Below are positions 24,256 to 32,969 of a stretch of 64,000 nt of DNA, piece by piece. This DNA comes from Micromonospora matsumotoense (GTDB lineage Bacteria; Actinomycetota; Actinomycetes; Mycobacteriales; Micromonosporaceae), in contig NZ_FMCU01000016.1 of NCBI RefSeq assembly GCF_900091525.1, positions 1 to 64,000 on the forward strand, given 5' to 3'. The notes under the pieces are model-generated. The model did no database searches, was not told the origin of the DNA, and saw nothing but the letters and a program-made list of their open reading frames with translations. Within the stretch, counting starts at the first letter, position 1. The number at the start of each line of letters is the position of its first letter. The translations under genes were made by a program, and so were the position numbers.

Positions 24256-25233
24256 GTGGCCCTCACCACGGCCCCCGGCCGGACCGGACGCACCGGTTCC
24301 GCCCGCCCCCACGCCAACCGGCGTCGGGTCGGGCGGGACCGGCACGCCGAAGGACTGGCGGGTTACGTATTCCTCTCGCCCTGGCTCATCGGACTGATGG
24401 GCGTCACGGCGATCCCCATGCTGCTCTCGCTCTGGCTGAGCTTCACCAACTACGACATCCTCACCCCGCTGTCCGAGGTGCAGTGGGTCGGGCTGGCCAA
24501 CTACGAGCGGATGTTCACCGCCGACCCGTCGTACTGGCACGCGGTCCGGGTCACGTTGACCTTCGCCCTGGTGGCCGTGCCGCTGAAGCTGGCCGCCGCG
24601 CTCGGCGTGGCGTTGCTGCTCAACAAGGCGTGGCGCGGGGTGGGCCTGTTCCGGGCGCTGTTCTACCTGCCGTCACTGCTCGGCGGCAGCGTGGCGCTGG
24701 CCATCGTCTGGGTCAACATGTTCAACCGGGACGGCGCGTTCAACTCGTTCCTCGCGCTGTTCGGCATCGAGGGGCTGCCCTGGGTCAGCGACCCGGACTG
24801 GGCGCTGCAGACGCTGATGGTGCTGGCGATCTGGCAGTTCGGGGCCCCGATGGTGATCTTCCTGGCCGGGCTCAAGCAGGTGCCCACCGAGCTGTACGAG
24901 GCCGCCTCCGTCGACGGCGCCAGCCGGTGGTCGCAGTTCTGGCACGTCACCCTGCCGATGCTCTCCCCGGTCATCTTCTTCAACCTGGTGCTGGAGACCA
25001 TCAACGGGTTCCAGGGTTTCACCGCCGCCTTCGTGCTCAGCAACGGCACCGGCGGCCCGGTCGACTCCACCCTGATGTACACCCTGAAGCTCTACATCTC
25101 CGGCTTCACCGACCTGGAGATGGGCTACGCCTCCGCGATGGCCTGGGTCTTCCTGATCGCGATCGGCCTGATCACCGCGATCTTCTTCAGCACCGGGCGG
25201 TTCTGGGTGCACTACTCCGACGGGGAGAAGTGA
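24256..25233 (+). CDS. Carbohydrate ABC transporter permease 1
   Basis: This is a 325-residue membrane protein of the MalF/UgpA type. It has six predicted helices and the EAA loop ELYEAASVDGASRWSQFWHVT, shown here split as ELYEAASVDGAS and RWSQFWHVT, which docks with the ATPase. The start is a GTG at 24256 after GGAG. It forms the membrane channel together with the next gene and receives substrate from the preceding lipoprotein. Confidence 0.92.
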   Translation: MALTTAPGRTGRTGSARPHANRRRVGRDRHAEGLAGYVFLSPWLIGLMGVTAIPMLLSLWLSFTNYDILTPLSEVQWVGLANYERMFTADPSYWHAVRVTLTFALVAVPLKLAAALGVALLLNKAWRGVGLFRALFYLPSLLGGSVALAIVWVNMFNRDGAFNSFLALFGIEGLPWVSDPDWALQTLMVLAIWQFGAPMVIFLAGLKQVPTELYEAASVDGASRWSQFWHVTLPMLSPVIFFNLVLETINGFQGFTAAFVLSNGTGGPVDSTLMYTLKLYISGFTDLEMGYASAMAWVFLIAIGLITAIFFSTGRFWVHYSDGEK

Positions 25234-26114
25234 TGGTGGCGGTGACCTCGACGGCGCGTCCACGCAGCAGCCGCAAGTCGGGCGGCCGGCAGGCGGTACG
25301 CCTGCTCATCCTGATCGTGATCGTGGCCGTGGTGCTCTATCCGCTGCTGTGGATGCTGGGCACCTCGGTCAAGTCGCCGGAAGAGATCGTCAACAACGTC
25401 GGCCTGCTGCCCGAGACGTTCACCCCGGGCAACTTCACCGCCGGCTGGGGCAACTTCGACCTCAGCTTCGGCACGTTCTTCCTCAACAGCGCGATGGTCA
25501 GCCTGCTGACCGTGGTCGGCAACGCGGTCTCCTGCCTGCTGGCCGCGTACGCCTTCGCCCGGCTGCGGTTCCGGCTGCGGGGGATCTGGTTCGCCGTCAT
25601 GATCGGCACCCTGCTGCTCCCCGGCCACGTGCTGATCGTGCCGCAGTACATCCTGTTCCGCAGCCTGGGTCTGGTCGGCGGGGAGTGGCCCTACCTGCCG
25701 CTGCTCATCCCGCAGTTCCTCGCCACCGAGGCGTTCTTCGTGTTCCTGATGGTGCAGTTCATGCGGGGCATCCCGCGCGAGCTGGACGAGGCAGCCAAGA
25801 TCGACGGTGCCAGCCCGTACGGCATCTTCCGGCACGTCATCCTGCCGCTGAGCCGGCCGGCGCTGGTCACCACCGCGATCTTCTCGTTCATCTGGACCTG
25901 GAACGACTTCTTCCGGCAACTGGTCTTCCTGTCCAGCCTGGACGACTACACCGTGCCGGTGGCACTGACCCTGTTCATCGACTCCACCAGCCAGAGCGCG
26001 GTCGGCCCGATGTTCGCGATGTCGGTGCTGTCGCTGCTGCCGGTCTTCCTGTTCTTCCTGGCCTTCCAGCGGATGCTCGTCGAGGGCATCAACACCAGCG
26101 GGTTGAAGGGATGA
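25233..26114 (+). CDS. Carbohydrate ABC transporter permease 2
   Basis: This is a 293-residue MalG/UgpE-type membrane permease with six predicted helices and the EAA loop ELDEAAKIDGASPYGIFRHV. It starts at the ATG whose A is the last base of the upstream TGA, so it is translationally coupled to permease 1. Together they form the heterodimeric channel of the uptake system. Confidence 0.92.
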   Translation: MVAVTSTARPRSSRKSGGRQAVRLLILIVIVAVVLYPLLWMLGTSVKSPEEIVNNVGLLPETFTPGNFTAGWGNFDLSFGTFFLNSAMVSLLTVVGNAVSCLLAAYAFARLRFRLRGIWFAVMIGTLLLPGHVLIVPQYILFRSLGLVGGEWPYLPLLIPQFLATEAFFVFLMVQFMRGIPRELDEAAKIDGASPYGIFRHVILPLSRPALVTTAIFSFIWTWNDFFRQLVFLSSLDDYTVPVALTLFIDSTSQSAVGPMFAMSVLSLLPVFLFFLAFQRMLVEGINTSGLKG

Positions 26115-26743
26115 CCGCCGTCCCGCTGGCGCAGGAGGACGCCGAGCCGGTCCGTCGGGACTGGCGGGACACCCTGCGCGACGCCACCGACCTGGCGGTG
26201 CTCGGGTTCGCGCTGACGCTGGCCGCGCTGCCGGTGCTCACCCTCGCGCCGGCCCTGGCCACCGCCAGCGCCGCCGTGCACGACCGGCTGACCCTCGGCG
26301 GTTGGCCGGACCTGCGCACCACGCTCGCCCGGTTCGGCCGGGGGGTGCCGGCCGGCCTGGCGGCCAGCGCCGTCGGGGTGGCCGTCGCCGTCGCGCTCGG
26401 CGTCGACCTGGTCGCGCTGGCCACCGGCCGGGTGCCCGGCGGCGGGGTCGCGTTGGCCGGCACCGCCGTGGTCACCGCCGCCCTGGCCGGGTACGCCGGG
26501 CTGACCGTGGTGGCGATCGGTCGTACCGGCGGGCGGGGCTGGCGGGGCGCGGCCCGGGTCGCCGCCCGGACCGGCCTGGCCCGGCCGGGGACCTGGGTGG
26601 CGGCCGGAGGGGTCTGCGCGGTGGCCGCTCTGTTGGGGATACTGGTCACCCCGGTGGCGGTGCCGATCCTGGCCGGCTACGCGTTGGCCGCCCTGCACGC
26701 CGTCGCCGCCCGCCGGTCTTCCCCCCGGACGGAGGCACCGTGA
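26111..26743 (+). CDS. DUF624/YesL-like membrane protein
   Basis: This is a 210-residue protein with about five predicted membrane segments. Its N-terminal block LGFALTLAALPVLTLAPALA followed by TASAAVHDRL resembles the DUF624 (YesL) family. In Bacillus that family sits beside rhamnogalacturonan uptake genes. Here it follows two sugar permeases and overlaps them by 4 bases (ATGA), so a helper role in sugar uptake is plausible. No catalytic motif is visible. Confidence 0.6.
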   Translation: MTAVPLAQEDAEPVRRDWRDTLRDATDLAVLGFALTLAALPVLTLAPALATASAAVHDRLTLGGWPDLRTTLARFGRGVPAGLAASAVGVAVAVALGVDLVALATGRVPGGGVALAGTAVVTAALAGYAGLTVVAIGRTGGRGWRGAARVAARTGLARPGTWVAAGGVCAVAALLGILVTPVAVPILAGYALAALHAVAARRSSPRTEAP

Positions 26744-27702
26744 CCGGTCACCCCCACCCTGCTCCCGCGCGGTTCGACCCGCAGCCGCACCACCCCGGCC
26801 CGGACCCGGTCGGGGCGGTCACCCACCCGGGTGCGTCCGACGCGGGCGGGCCGGACGACGACGATCCGGCGCTGCACATCGGTGACGTCGAGGTGGCCCG
26901 GTACGTGGTGCGGCCCGACCTGGCCCCCCGCCACGGTCCCCGGCCCTACCTGCACCCGGTGCGGACGCTGGCCGGCACCCCGGTCACCGACGCGCTGCCC
27001 GCCGACCACGTGTGGCACCTCGGGGCGTCGCTGGCGGTGCAGGACGTCGACGGCACCAACCTGTGGGGCGGCCGGACGTACGTCCGGGACACCGGCTACA
27101 CCTGGCGCGACGACCACGGCGTGATCGCCCACACCCAGTGGCGGGAACGGGCCCCGGACCGGTTGGCGCACGCGTTGCAGTGGCGCGACCGCGGCGGCGG
27201 TGTGCTGCTCACCGAGCACCGCCGGCTCGCCGCGACCCCGGTGGCCCCCGACGCCTGGGCCCTCGACATCGACTACACCCTCACCGCCCCCACGGACCGG
27301 GACGTCCACCTGGGCAGCCCGGCCACCAACGGGCGACCCGACGGGGCCGGCTACGGCGGCTTCTTCTGGCGGGCGGTCGCCGACGGTGAGCCGGTCACGT
27401 TCACCGCCGACACCGACGGGGAGAAGGCGGCCAACGGCAGCGCCGCCCGCTGGGTCGCGCTGACCGGCGTCGCGCCGGGCGGTGGGGCGTACACCCTGGT
27501 CTTCACCGGGCTCGGGCTGGGCGACCGGTGGTTCGTGCGGACGGCGATGTATCCGGGCGTCTGTGTGGCCTTCGCCTTCGACCGGCCGGCCGTGGTGCCC
27601 GCCGGTGGTCGACGGACCGGCCGGCACCGGGTGCTGGTCGCCGACGGGGTACGCGACCGGGCCGGCGTGGCCGCCCTGCTCGCCGCCGCGGAGCCGGCGT
27701 GA
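26740..27702 (+). CDS. DUF6807 (so-called PmoA) family protein
   Basis: This is a 320-residue protein. Features include RPYLHPVRTLAGTPVTDALP, DHVWHLGASLAVQDVDGTNL and GYGGFFWRAV, the pattern of DUF6807 proteins. These are often labelled PmoA-like in databases, but the label has nothing to do with particulate methane monooxygenase. They recur in sugar-catabolic loci beside Gfo/Idh/MocA enzymes. The GTG at 26740 overlaps the previous stop (GTGA) and has GGAGG upstream. The first 40 residues are Pro/His-rich and likely disordered. No enzymatic role is established. Confidence 0.75.
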   Translation: MTGHPHPAPARFDPQPHHPGPDPVGAVTHPGASDAGGPDDDDPALHIGDVEVARYVVRPDLAPRHGPRPYLHPVRTLAGTPVTDALPADHVWHLGASLAVQDVDGTNLWGGRTYVRDTGYTWRDDHGVIAHTQWRERAPDRLAHALQWRDRGGGVLLTEHRRLAATPVAPDAWALDIDYTLTAPTDRDVHLGSPATNGRPDGAGYGGFFWRAVADGEPVTFTADTDGEKAANGSAARWVALTGVAPGGGAYTLVFTGLGLGDRWFVRTAMYPGVCVAFAFDRPAVVPAGGRRTGRHRVLVADGVRDRAGVAALLAAAEPA

Positions 27703-28751
27703 CCGCCGGCGGACCGACCGCCGTGGCGGGGCACCCCGAGCCGTCGGCCGGACCTGAGGTGGTCACCGTCGGCGAGTCGATGGTGGTGCTCAGCCCGGAC
27801 CCCACGGGCCCGCTGGCGCGGGCCGACCGGCTGGGCGTCTCGGTCGGCGGCGCGGAGTCCAACGTGGCGTCCGCGCTCGCCGCGCTCGGCCACCGGACCG
27901 CCTGGGTGAGCCGGGTCGGCGACGACCCGTTCGGCCGGCGGGTGCTACGACACGTCGCCGACACCGGGGTGGACACCGGCCTGGTCGCCGTCGACCCGAC
28001 CGCGCCGACCGGCGTCTACCTCAAGGACCCGACGCCCGACGGCACCGCCGTGCACTACTACCGGTCCGGTTCGGCGGCCTCCCGCCTGCACCCCGGGGTG
28101 CTGGACGACCCGGCGCTGGCCGGGGCCCGGCTGCTGCACCTGTCCGGGATCACCGCCGCCCTCTCGCCGTCCTGCGCGGCCCTGGTGCGCCGGGCGGTCA
28201 CCGACCGGCCGCTGCCCGCCGCCCGGGTCACCTTCGACGTCAACCACCGGGCCCGGCTCTGGCCGGCCGGGACCGCCGCGCCGGTGCTGCGCGGGCTCGC
28301 CGACGCCGCCGACGTGGTCCTCGTCGGGTTGGACGAGGCACACACGCTGTGGGGCGTCACCGACCCGGACGCCGTGCGGGATCTGTTGCCCGGCCCGGAC
28401 CTGGTGGTGGTCAAGGACGCCGACGTCGGCGTCACCGCGCTGCCCCGCACCGGCCCGGCCGTCTTCGTCCCCGCGCTGCGGGTGCCGGTGCACGAGCCGG
28501 TCGGCGCCGGCGACGCCTTCGCCGCCGGCTGCCTGTCCGGGCTGCTGCGCGGCCTCGACCTGCACCACTGCCTGCGGCTCGGGCACCTCTGCGCGGTCCC
28601 CGCCCTGACCGTGGCCGGCGACACCGCTCCGCCACCGGGGCGGGCGCTGGCCGATCGGCTCCTCGCCCTGCCGGCACGGGACTGGGCGAGCCTGGACCTG
28701 GTCGACGCCGGCCTGCTCCCCACCCCCGCCACCGGAAGGAACGGTCGATGA
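27699..28751 (+). CDS. kdgK: 2-keto-3-deoxygluconate kinase, PfkB family
   Basis: This is a 350-residue PfkB sugar kinase. The N-terminal substrate motif is VGGAESNVASALAALG, and the C-terminal ATP/anion-hole signature is PVGAGDAFAAGCLSG with the catalytic Asp. KDG kinases share the overall pattern with other PfkB members. The assignment rests on the coupled KDPG aldolase behind it and the uronate genes in front. The GTG at 27699 overlaps the upstream stop by 4 bases. The product KDPG is the substrate of the next enzyme. Confidence 0.82.
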   Translation: MTAGGPTAVAGHPEPSAGPEVVTVGESMVVLSPDPTGPLARADRLGVSVGGAESNVASALAALGHRTAWVSRVGDDPFGRRVLRHVADTGVDTGLVAVDPTAPTGVYLKDPTPDGTAVHYYRSGSAASRLHPGVLDDPALAGARLLHLSGITAALSPSCAALVRRAVTDRPLPAARVTFDVNHRARLWPAGTAAPVLRGLADAADVVLVGLDEAHTLWGVTDPDAVRDLLPGPDLVVVKDADVGVTALPRTGPAVFVPALRVPVHEPVGAGDAFAAGCLSGLLRGLDLHHCLRLGHLCAVPALTVAGDTAPPPGRALADRLLALPARDWASLDLVDAGLLPTPATGRNGR

Positions 28752-29356
28752 CCGCGCACGACTTCGCACCCCTGTTCGGCACCGCACGGGTGATGGTGAT
28801 CCTGCGCGACCTGCCCCCGATGGAGACCGTGCGGCTCGCCCAACGGGCCTGGGATCTGGGCATCGACGTGGTCGAGGTGCCGATCCGCACCCCCGACGCC
28901 ACGCTCGCCCTGCGGGCGGCGGTGGAGGCCGGCAAGGACCGGGGCCGACGGGTCGGTGCCGGCACGGTGCGCACCCCCGCCCAGGTCCGGCAGGCCGCCA
29001 GCGCCGGGGCGGCGTTCACCGTCGCCCCCGGGTTGGACCTGGCGGTGGCCGACGCGGCGGTCAGCTACGGCATCCCGCACCTGCCCGGGGTGGCCACCCC
29101 CACCGAGGCGCAGCTCGCGCTCGACCACGGGCTGATCTGGCTCAAGGCGTTCCCGGCGGTCAGCCTCGGCCCACAGTGGTTCAAGGCGGTCGCCGGCCCA
29201 CTGCCGGAGCTGCGGTTCGTGGCGACCGGGGGGATCGACGCGGGCAACGCCGCCGACTTCCTCGCCGCCGGGGTGCGGGTGGTGGCGGTGGGTTCGGCGC
29301 TGTCCGACCCCCGGCAGATCGACCGGCTCGCCGAGCTGGCGACGACCCCGGCCTGA
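28748..29356 (+). CDS. eda: KDPG/KHG aldolase
   Basis: This is a 202-residue class I aldolase splitting KDPG into pyruvate and glyceraldehyde-3-phosphate. Key residues are E43 (VVEVPIR) and the Schiff-base Lys K133 (IWLKAFPA). The phosphate-binding loops GAGTVRT and ATGGID are present. It starts at an ATG overlapping the kinase stop (ATGA). It is the last gene of the rightward operon and completes the route from uronates to central metabolism. Confidence 0.9.
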   Translation: MTAHDFAPLFGTARVMVILRDLPPMETVRLAQRAWDLGIDVVEVPIRTPDATLALRAAVEAGKDRGRRVGAGTVRTPAQVRQAASAGAAFTVAPGLDLAVADAAVSYGIPHLPGVATPTEAQLALDHGLIWLKAFPAVSLGPQWFKAVAGPLPELRFVATGGIDAGNAADFLAAGVRVVAVGSALSDPRQIDRLAELATTPA

Positions 29357-29469
29357 GCCGGTGCCGACCCCGCCCGCCGCCCTGCCGGGCCGGACGCTGC
29401 CGCCCGCCGGCCTGCCGCGCCGGCCGGTGTCGACCGCCGGCCTGTCGCGCGGGCGTGCGGCGGCCAGGG

Positions 29470-29490
29470 CACCGATCCGGTGGATCGGTG
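29470..29490. terminator. Bidirectional terminator between eda and second lacI
   Basis: CACCGATCC (29470-29478) pairs perfectly with GGATCGGTG (29482-29490) around a 3-base loop, 9 bases before the convergent lacI stop. It probably ends transcripts from both sides. Confidence 0.65.
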
Positions 29491-29498
29491 CGGGCGGG

Positions 29499-30515
29499 TC
29501 AGTCCGGGGCGGGGCCGAGACTGTCCCGGACGACCAGGGTGGCCGGCAGCACCTCGACCCGGGACCGGTCGGCGGCCGGGCCCAGGGCCAGGGTCATCGC
29601 CCGTGCGCCCAGCTCCACCAGCGGCAGCCGGACGGTGGTCAGCGCGGGGGTGACGTCGGCGGCGACCGGCATGTCGTCGAAGCCCACCACCGAGACCTGC
29701 CCGGGGACCGGGATGTCGCGGGCGCGCAGCAGGGTCAGCGCGCCGACGGCCATCGAGTCGTTCAGCGCCACCAGGGCGGTCAGCCCGGGGACGGCGTCGA
29801 GCAGCTCACCGGCGGCGCGGGCGCCGCCGTCGCGGTCGAAGTCGGCGTAGCGGATCCGCTCCTCGGACAGCGGGTGGCCGCCCTCGGCGAGCGCGGCACG
29901 CAGCCCGTCGAGCCGGTCGGTGATCGTGGTCAGCACCTGCGGCCCGGCGACCACCCCGATCCGGCGGTGTCCCTGGCGCAGCAGTTCCGCGCCGAGCAGT
30001 CGGCCGCCGTCGGCGTTCGCCGGCATCACCGCGTCGCCCGGGTGCTCGTGCCGGCCGACCACCGCCACCCGGCCGCCGGTCGCCTCGTAGGCGGCCAGCT
30101 TCTCGGCGAGCCGGGCGGTGAAGGTGGCGTCGTGGTAGCCGGAGCCGGCCAGCACGATCGCGGCGACCTGCTGGGCGCGCAGCATCTCCACGTACTCCAA
30201 CTCGCGTTCCGGGTCGCGGTAGCTGTTGCAGATGATGACCAGCCGGCCGTGGTCGGTGGCAACCCGTTGCAGTCCCCGGGTCAGCTCGGCGAAGTACGGG
30301 TCGGAGACGTCGTGCACCACCACGCCGACCACGCTGCGCTGCGGCCGGGCCAGCAACTGGGCGTGCGCGTTCGGCACGTAGCGCAGGTCGGCGACGGCCC
30401 GCAGCACCCGTTCGCGCAGGTTGTCGGCGACGGGCTTGCTGCTGCCGTTGATCACCCGGGAGGCGGTGGCGGGGGAGACCCCGGCGCGGCGGGCGACATC
30501 GGCCAGCGTCGCCAT
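29499..30515 (-). CDS. LacI family transcriptional regulator (second)
   Basis: This is a 338-residue repressor with HTH TLADVARRAGVSPATASRVI and a sugar-binding domain (VVHDVSDPYFAELTRGL, VVGFDDMPVAADV). The ATG at 30515 is placed directly before the HTH; a GTG at 30521 is the alternative. It is divergent from a three-gene operon, and a near-perfect palindrome lies over that operon's start site. The control is therefore probably local and sugar-responsive. The inducer is unknown. Confidence 0.88.
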   Translation of the reverse strand: MATLADVARRAGVSPATASRVINGSSKPVADNLRERVLRAVADLRYVPNAHAQLLARPQRSVVGVVVHDVSDPYFAELTRGLQRVATDHGRLVIICNSYRDPERELEYVEMLRAQQVAAIVLAGSGYHDATFTARLAEKLAAYEATGGRVAVVGRHEHPGDAVMPANADGGRLLGAELLRQGHRRIGVVAGPQVLTTITDRLDGLRAALAEGGHPLSEERIRYADFDRDGGARAAGELLDAVPGLTALVALNDSMAVGALTLLRARDIPVPGQVSVVGFDDMPVAADVTPALTTVRLPLVELGARAMTLALGPAADRSRVEVLPATLVVRDSLGPAPD

Positions 30516-30593
30516 GGGCACCCCCGAAAGTGTCCGGCCCCGATCCGGGCCGCGCGGTAGCGGACAGGTTACCGCAACGGCCGGGGCGGGCCC

Positions 30594-30642
30594 TTGCCCG
30601 TGGTCGGGCCGCCGCCTAGGCTGCTAGGAAAGCGCTTACCTA
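30594..30642 (+). promoter_or_regulatory. Promoter and LacI operator of the Gfo-DUF993-isomerase operon
   Basis: A -35 TTGCCC (30594-30599) and a -10 TAGGCT (30617-30622) are 17 bases apart. Immediately downstream lies TAGGAAAGCGCTTACCTA (30625-30642), an 18-base palindrome with a single mismatched pair. Its AAGCGCTT core is typical for LacI/CcpA-type proteins. It covers the expected start site, an ideal repressor position. Confidence 0.75.
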
Positions 30643-30669
30643 TGTGATGTGCAAAGGGGAAGGACGACC

Positions 30670-31821
30670 ATGACCCGAAGGTCGATCGGCATCATCGTCA
30701 ACGGCGTCACCGGTCGGATGGGCTACCGCCAGCACCTCGTCCGCTCCCTGCTCGCGATTCGTGAGCAGGGCGGGCTGCCGCTGGGCGACGGCACCCGGAT
30801 CTGGCCCGAGCCGATCCTGGTCGGCCGGGACGAGACCCGGCTGCGGGCGGTCGCGGAACGGCACGGCCTCACCGACTGGACCACCGACCTGGCCGCCGCC
30901 CTGGCCCGCGACGACGCGGAGATCTACTTCGACGCCCAGGTGACCCAGCAACGGGAGAAGGCGATCCGCCAGGCCATCGAGGCCGGCAAGCACATCTACA
31001 CCGAGAAGCCGCTCGCCGAGTCCAGCGCCGCCGCGCTGGAACTGGTCCGGGCCGCCGACGCCGCGGGCATCCGCACCGGCGTCGTACAGGACAAACTCTT
31101 CCTCCCCGGGCTGCGCAAGCTCCGCCGGCTCATCGATGGCGGCTTCTTCGGACGCATCCTGTCCGTCCGCGGCGAGTTCGGCTACTGGGTGTTCGAGGGC
31201 GACTGGCAGCCCGCCCAGCGACCCTCCTGGAACTACCGCACCGAGGACGGCGGCGGCATCGTGATGGACATGTTCCCGCACTGGCAGTACGTGCTGGAGG
31301 AGCTGTTCGCCCCGGTCCGCGCGGTCACCTGCCTCGCCGCCACCCACATCCCGCAGCGCGTCGACGAGGCCGGTCGCCCCTACCCCGCCACCGCCGACGA
31401 CGCCGCGTACGGGATCTTCGAACTCGACGGCGGGATCGTCGCCGCGCTCAACTCGTCCTGGGCCACCCGGGTGCACCGCGACGAACTGGTCGAGTTCCAC
31501 GTCGACGGCACCGAGGGCAGCGCCGTCGCCGGGCTGCGCCGGTGCCGGGTCCAACACCGGGCGGTCACCCCCAAGCCGGTCTGGAATCCCGACCTGCCCG
31601 CCACCGAGGACTTCCGGGCCCAGTGGACCGAGGTGCCCGACAACGAGGAGTTCGACAACGGGTTCAAGGTGCAGTGGGAAGCGTTCCTGCGGCACGTCGT
31701 CACCGGCGCCCCGTTCGCCTGGGACTTCCTGGCCGGCGCGCGCGGCGTGCAACTGGCCGAGCTGGGGCTGCGCTCCGCGCGGGAGGGCCGCCGCGTCGAG
31801 GTGCCGGAGCTGTCCCGGTGA
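30670..31821 (+). CDS. Gfo/Idh/MocA family oxidoreductase
   Basis: This is a 383-residue dehydrogenase. The N-terminal fold is IGIIVNGVTGRMGYRQHLV, the motif HIYTEKPLAES holds the conserved Lys, and MDMFPHWQYVLEELF holds a likely catalytic His. The ATG at 30670 has AGGGGAAGG upstream. It heads a coupled operon with a DUF993 protein and a TIM-barrel isomerase. Actinobacteria carry comparable trios, but I know of no defined substrate; a rare sugar or cyclitol is plausible. Confidence 0.85.
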   Translation: MTRRSIGIIVNGVTGRMGYRQHLVRSLLAIREQGGLPLGDGTRIWPEPILVGRDETRLRAVAERHGLTDWTTDLAAALARDDAEIYFDAQVTQQREKAIRQAIEAGKHIYTEKPLAESSAAALELVRAADAAGIRTGVVQDKLFLPGLRKLRRLIDGGFFGRILSVRGEFGYWVFEGDWQPAQRPSWNYRTEDGGGIVMDMFPHWQYVLEELFAPVRAVTCLAATHIPQRVDEAGRPYPATADDAAYGIFELDGGIVAALNSSWATRVHRDELVEFHVDGTEGSAVAGLRRCRVQHRAVTPKPVWNPDLPATEDFRAQWTEVPDNEEFDNGFKVQWEAFLRHVVTGAPFAWDFLAGARGVQLAELGLRSAREGRRVEVPELSR

Positions 31822-32969
31822 CCGGCACCGTCCGGCTGCCCGACGGCAGCACCCACCGGCTGCGCGGCAGCGCCGGTCATGACCGTCCCACCGGTCCGTC
31901 CACCAGCCGGGTGGCGTACGCCGCCGCGCACGTCGTCGCCGACCCGGGCGCGGAGAACGTCCCGGGCGCCCCGGCCGCCGTCGACTGGGAACGCACGCTC
32001 GCCTTCCGCCACCACCTCTGGTCGTACGGGCTGGGGGTGGCCGAGGCGATGGACACCGCCCAGCGCGGCGCGGGCCTGGACCACCCGGCCACCCGGGAGC
32101 TGATCCGGCGCAGCGCCGCCGAGGCCCGCGCGGTCGGCGGCCGGATCGTGGCCGGGGTCGCCACCGACCAGCTGCCACCCGGCCCGGCCACGGTGCCCCA
32201 GGTGACCCGGGCATACGCCGAACAGCTCGCCGACGTCAGCGCCGCCGGCGCCCGCCCGGTGCTGATGTGCAGCCGCCACCTGGCCGCCGCCGCCACCGGC
32301 CCCGACGACTACCTTCGGGTGTACGCCGAGCTGCTCGCCGCCGCCGACCAGCCGGTGGTGCTGCACTGGCTCGGCGACATGTTCGACCCGGCGCTCGCCG
32401 GTTACTGGGGTTCGGCCGACCTGGACGAGGCCACCGAGACGGTGCTGCACCTGGTCAAGGAACACCAGGGGAAGATCGACGGGATCAAGGTGTCCCTGCT
32501 CGACGCCGGTCGGGAGGTGGCGCTGCGTCGCCGCCTGCCCGCCGGGGTACGCCTCTACACCGGCGACGACTTCCACTACCCGGAGCTGATCCGGGGTGAC
32601 GCGCAGGGCCACTCCGACGCGCTGCTCGGCGTCTTCGCCGCCATCGCGCCGGCAGCCGCCACCGCGCTCGCCGCGCTCGACGCCGGTGACCTGGACCGGT
32701 ACGACGCGGCGTTCGCCCCGACCCTGCCGCTGGCCCGGCACCTGTTCGCCGCGCCGACCTGGTTCTACAAGACCGGCATCGTGTTCCTGGCCTGGTTGGC
32801 CGGGCACCAGGAGCACTTCACCATGCTGGCCGGGCAGCAGTCCGGTCGGTCCCCGGCCCACCTGGCCCGGCTGCTCGTCCTCGCCGACGCCGCCGGGCTG
32901 CTGCCCGACGCGGAGCTGGCCGCCGCGCGGGCGCGGGCGTACTTCACCGTGGCCGGGGTGACCCAGTGA
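31818..32969 (+). CDS. DUF993 protein, aldolase-like TIM barrel
   Basis: This is a 383-residue protein of the DUF993 family, which has a dihydrodipicolinate-synthase-like barrel fold. Features include VAGVATDQLPPG, VVLHWLGDMFDP and IDGIKVSLLDAG; the Lys of the last block is in the place of the Schiff-base Lys of the aldolase superfamily. The GTG overlaps the upstream stop (GTGA). Placed between a dehydrogenase and an isomerase, it probably does a retro-aldol or dehydration step on a keto sugar acid. That is inference. Confidence 0.78.
   Translation: MTGTVRLPDGSTHRLRGSAGHDRPTGPSTSRVAYAAAHVVADPGAENVPGAPAAVDWERTLAFRHHLWSYGLGVAEAMDTAQRGAGLDHPATRELIRRSAAEARAVGGRIVAGVATDQLPPGPATVPQVTRAYAEQLADVSAAGARPVLMCSRHLAAAATGPDDYLRVYAELLAAADQPVVLHWLGDMFDPALAGYWGSADLDEATETVLHLVKEHQGKIDGIKVSLLDAGREVALRRRLPAGVRLYTGDDFHYPELIRGDAQGHSDALLGVFAAIAPAAATALAALDAGDLDRYDAAFAPTLPLARHLFAAPTWFYKTGIVFLAWLAGHQEHFTMLAGQQSGRSPAHLARLLVLADAAGLLPDAELAAARARAYFTVAGVTQ

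Noticed and set aside
26740..27702. Particulate methane monooxygenase subunit
   Set aside because: The PmoA label attached to this family is misleading. The protein is soluble-looking and lacks membrane helices and copper motifs.
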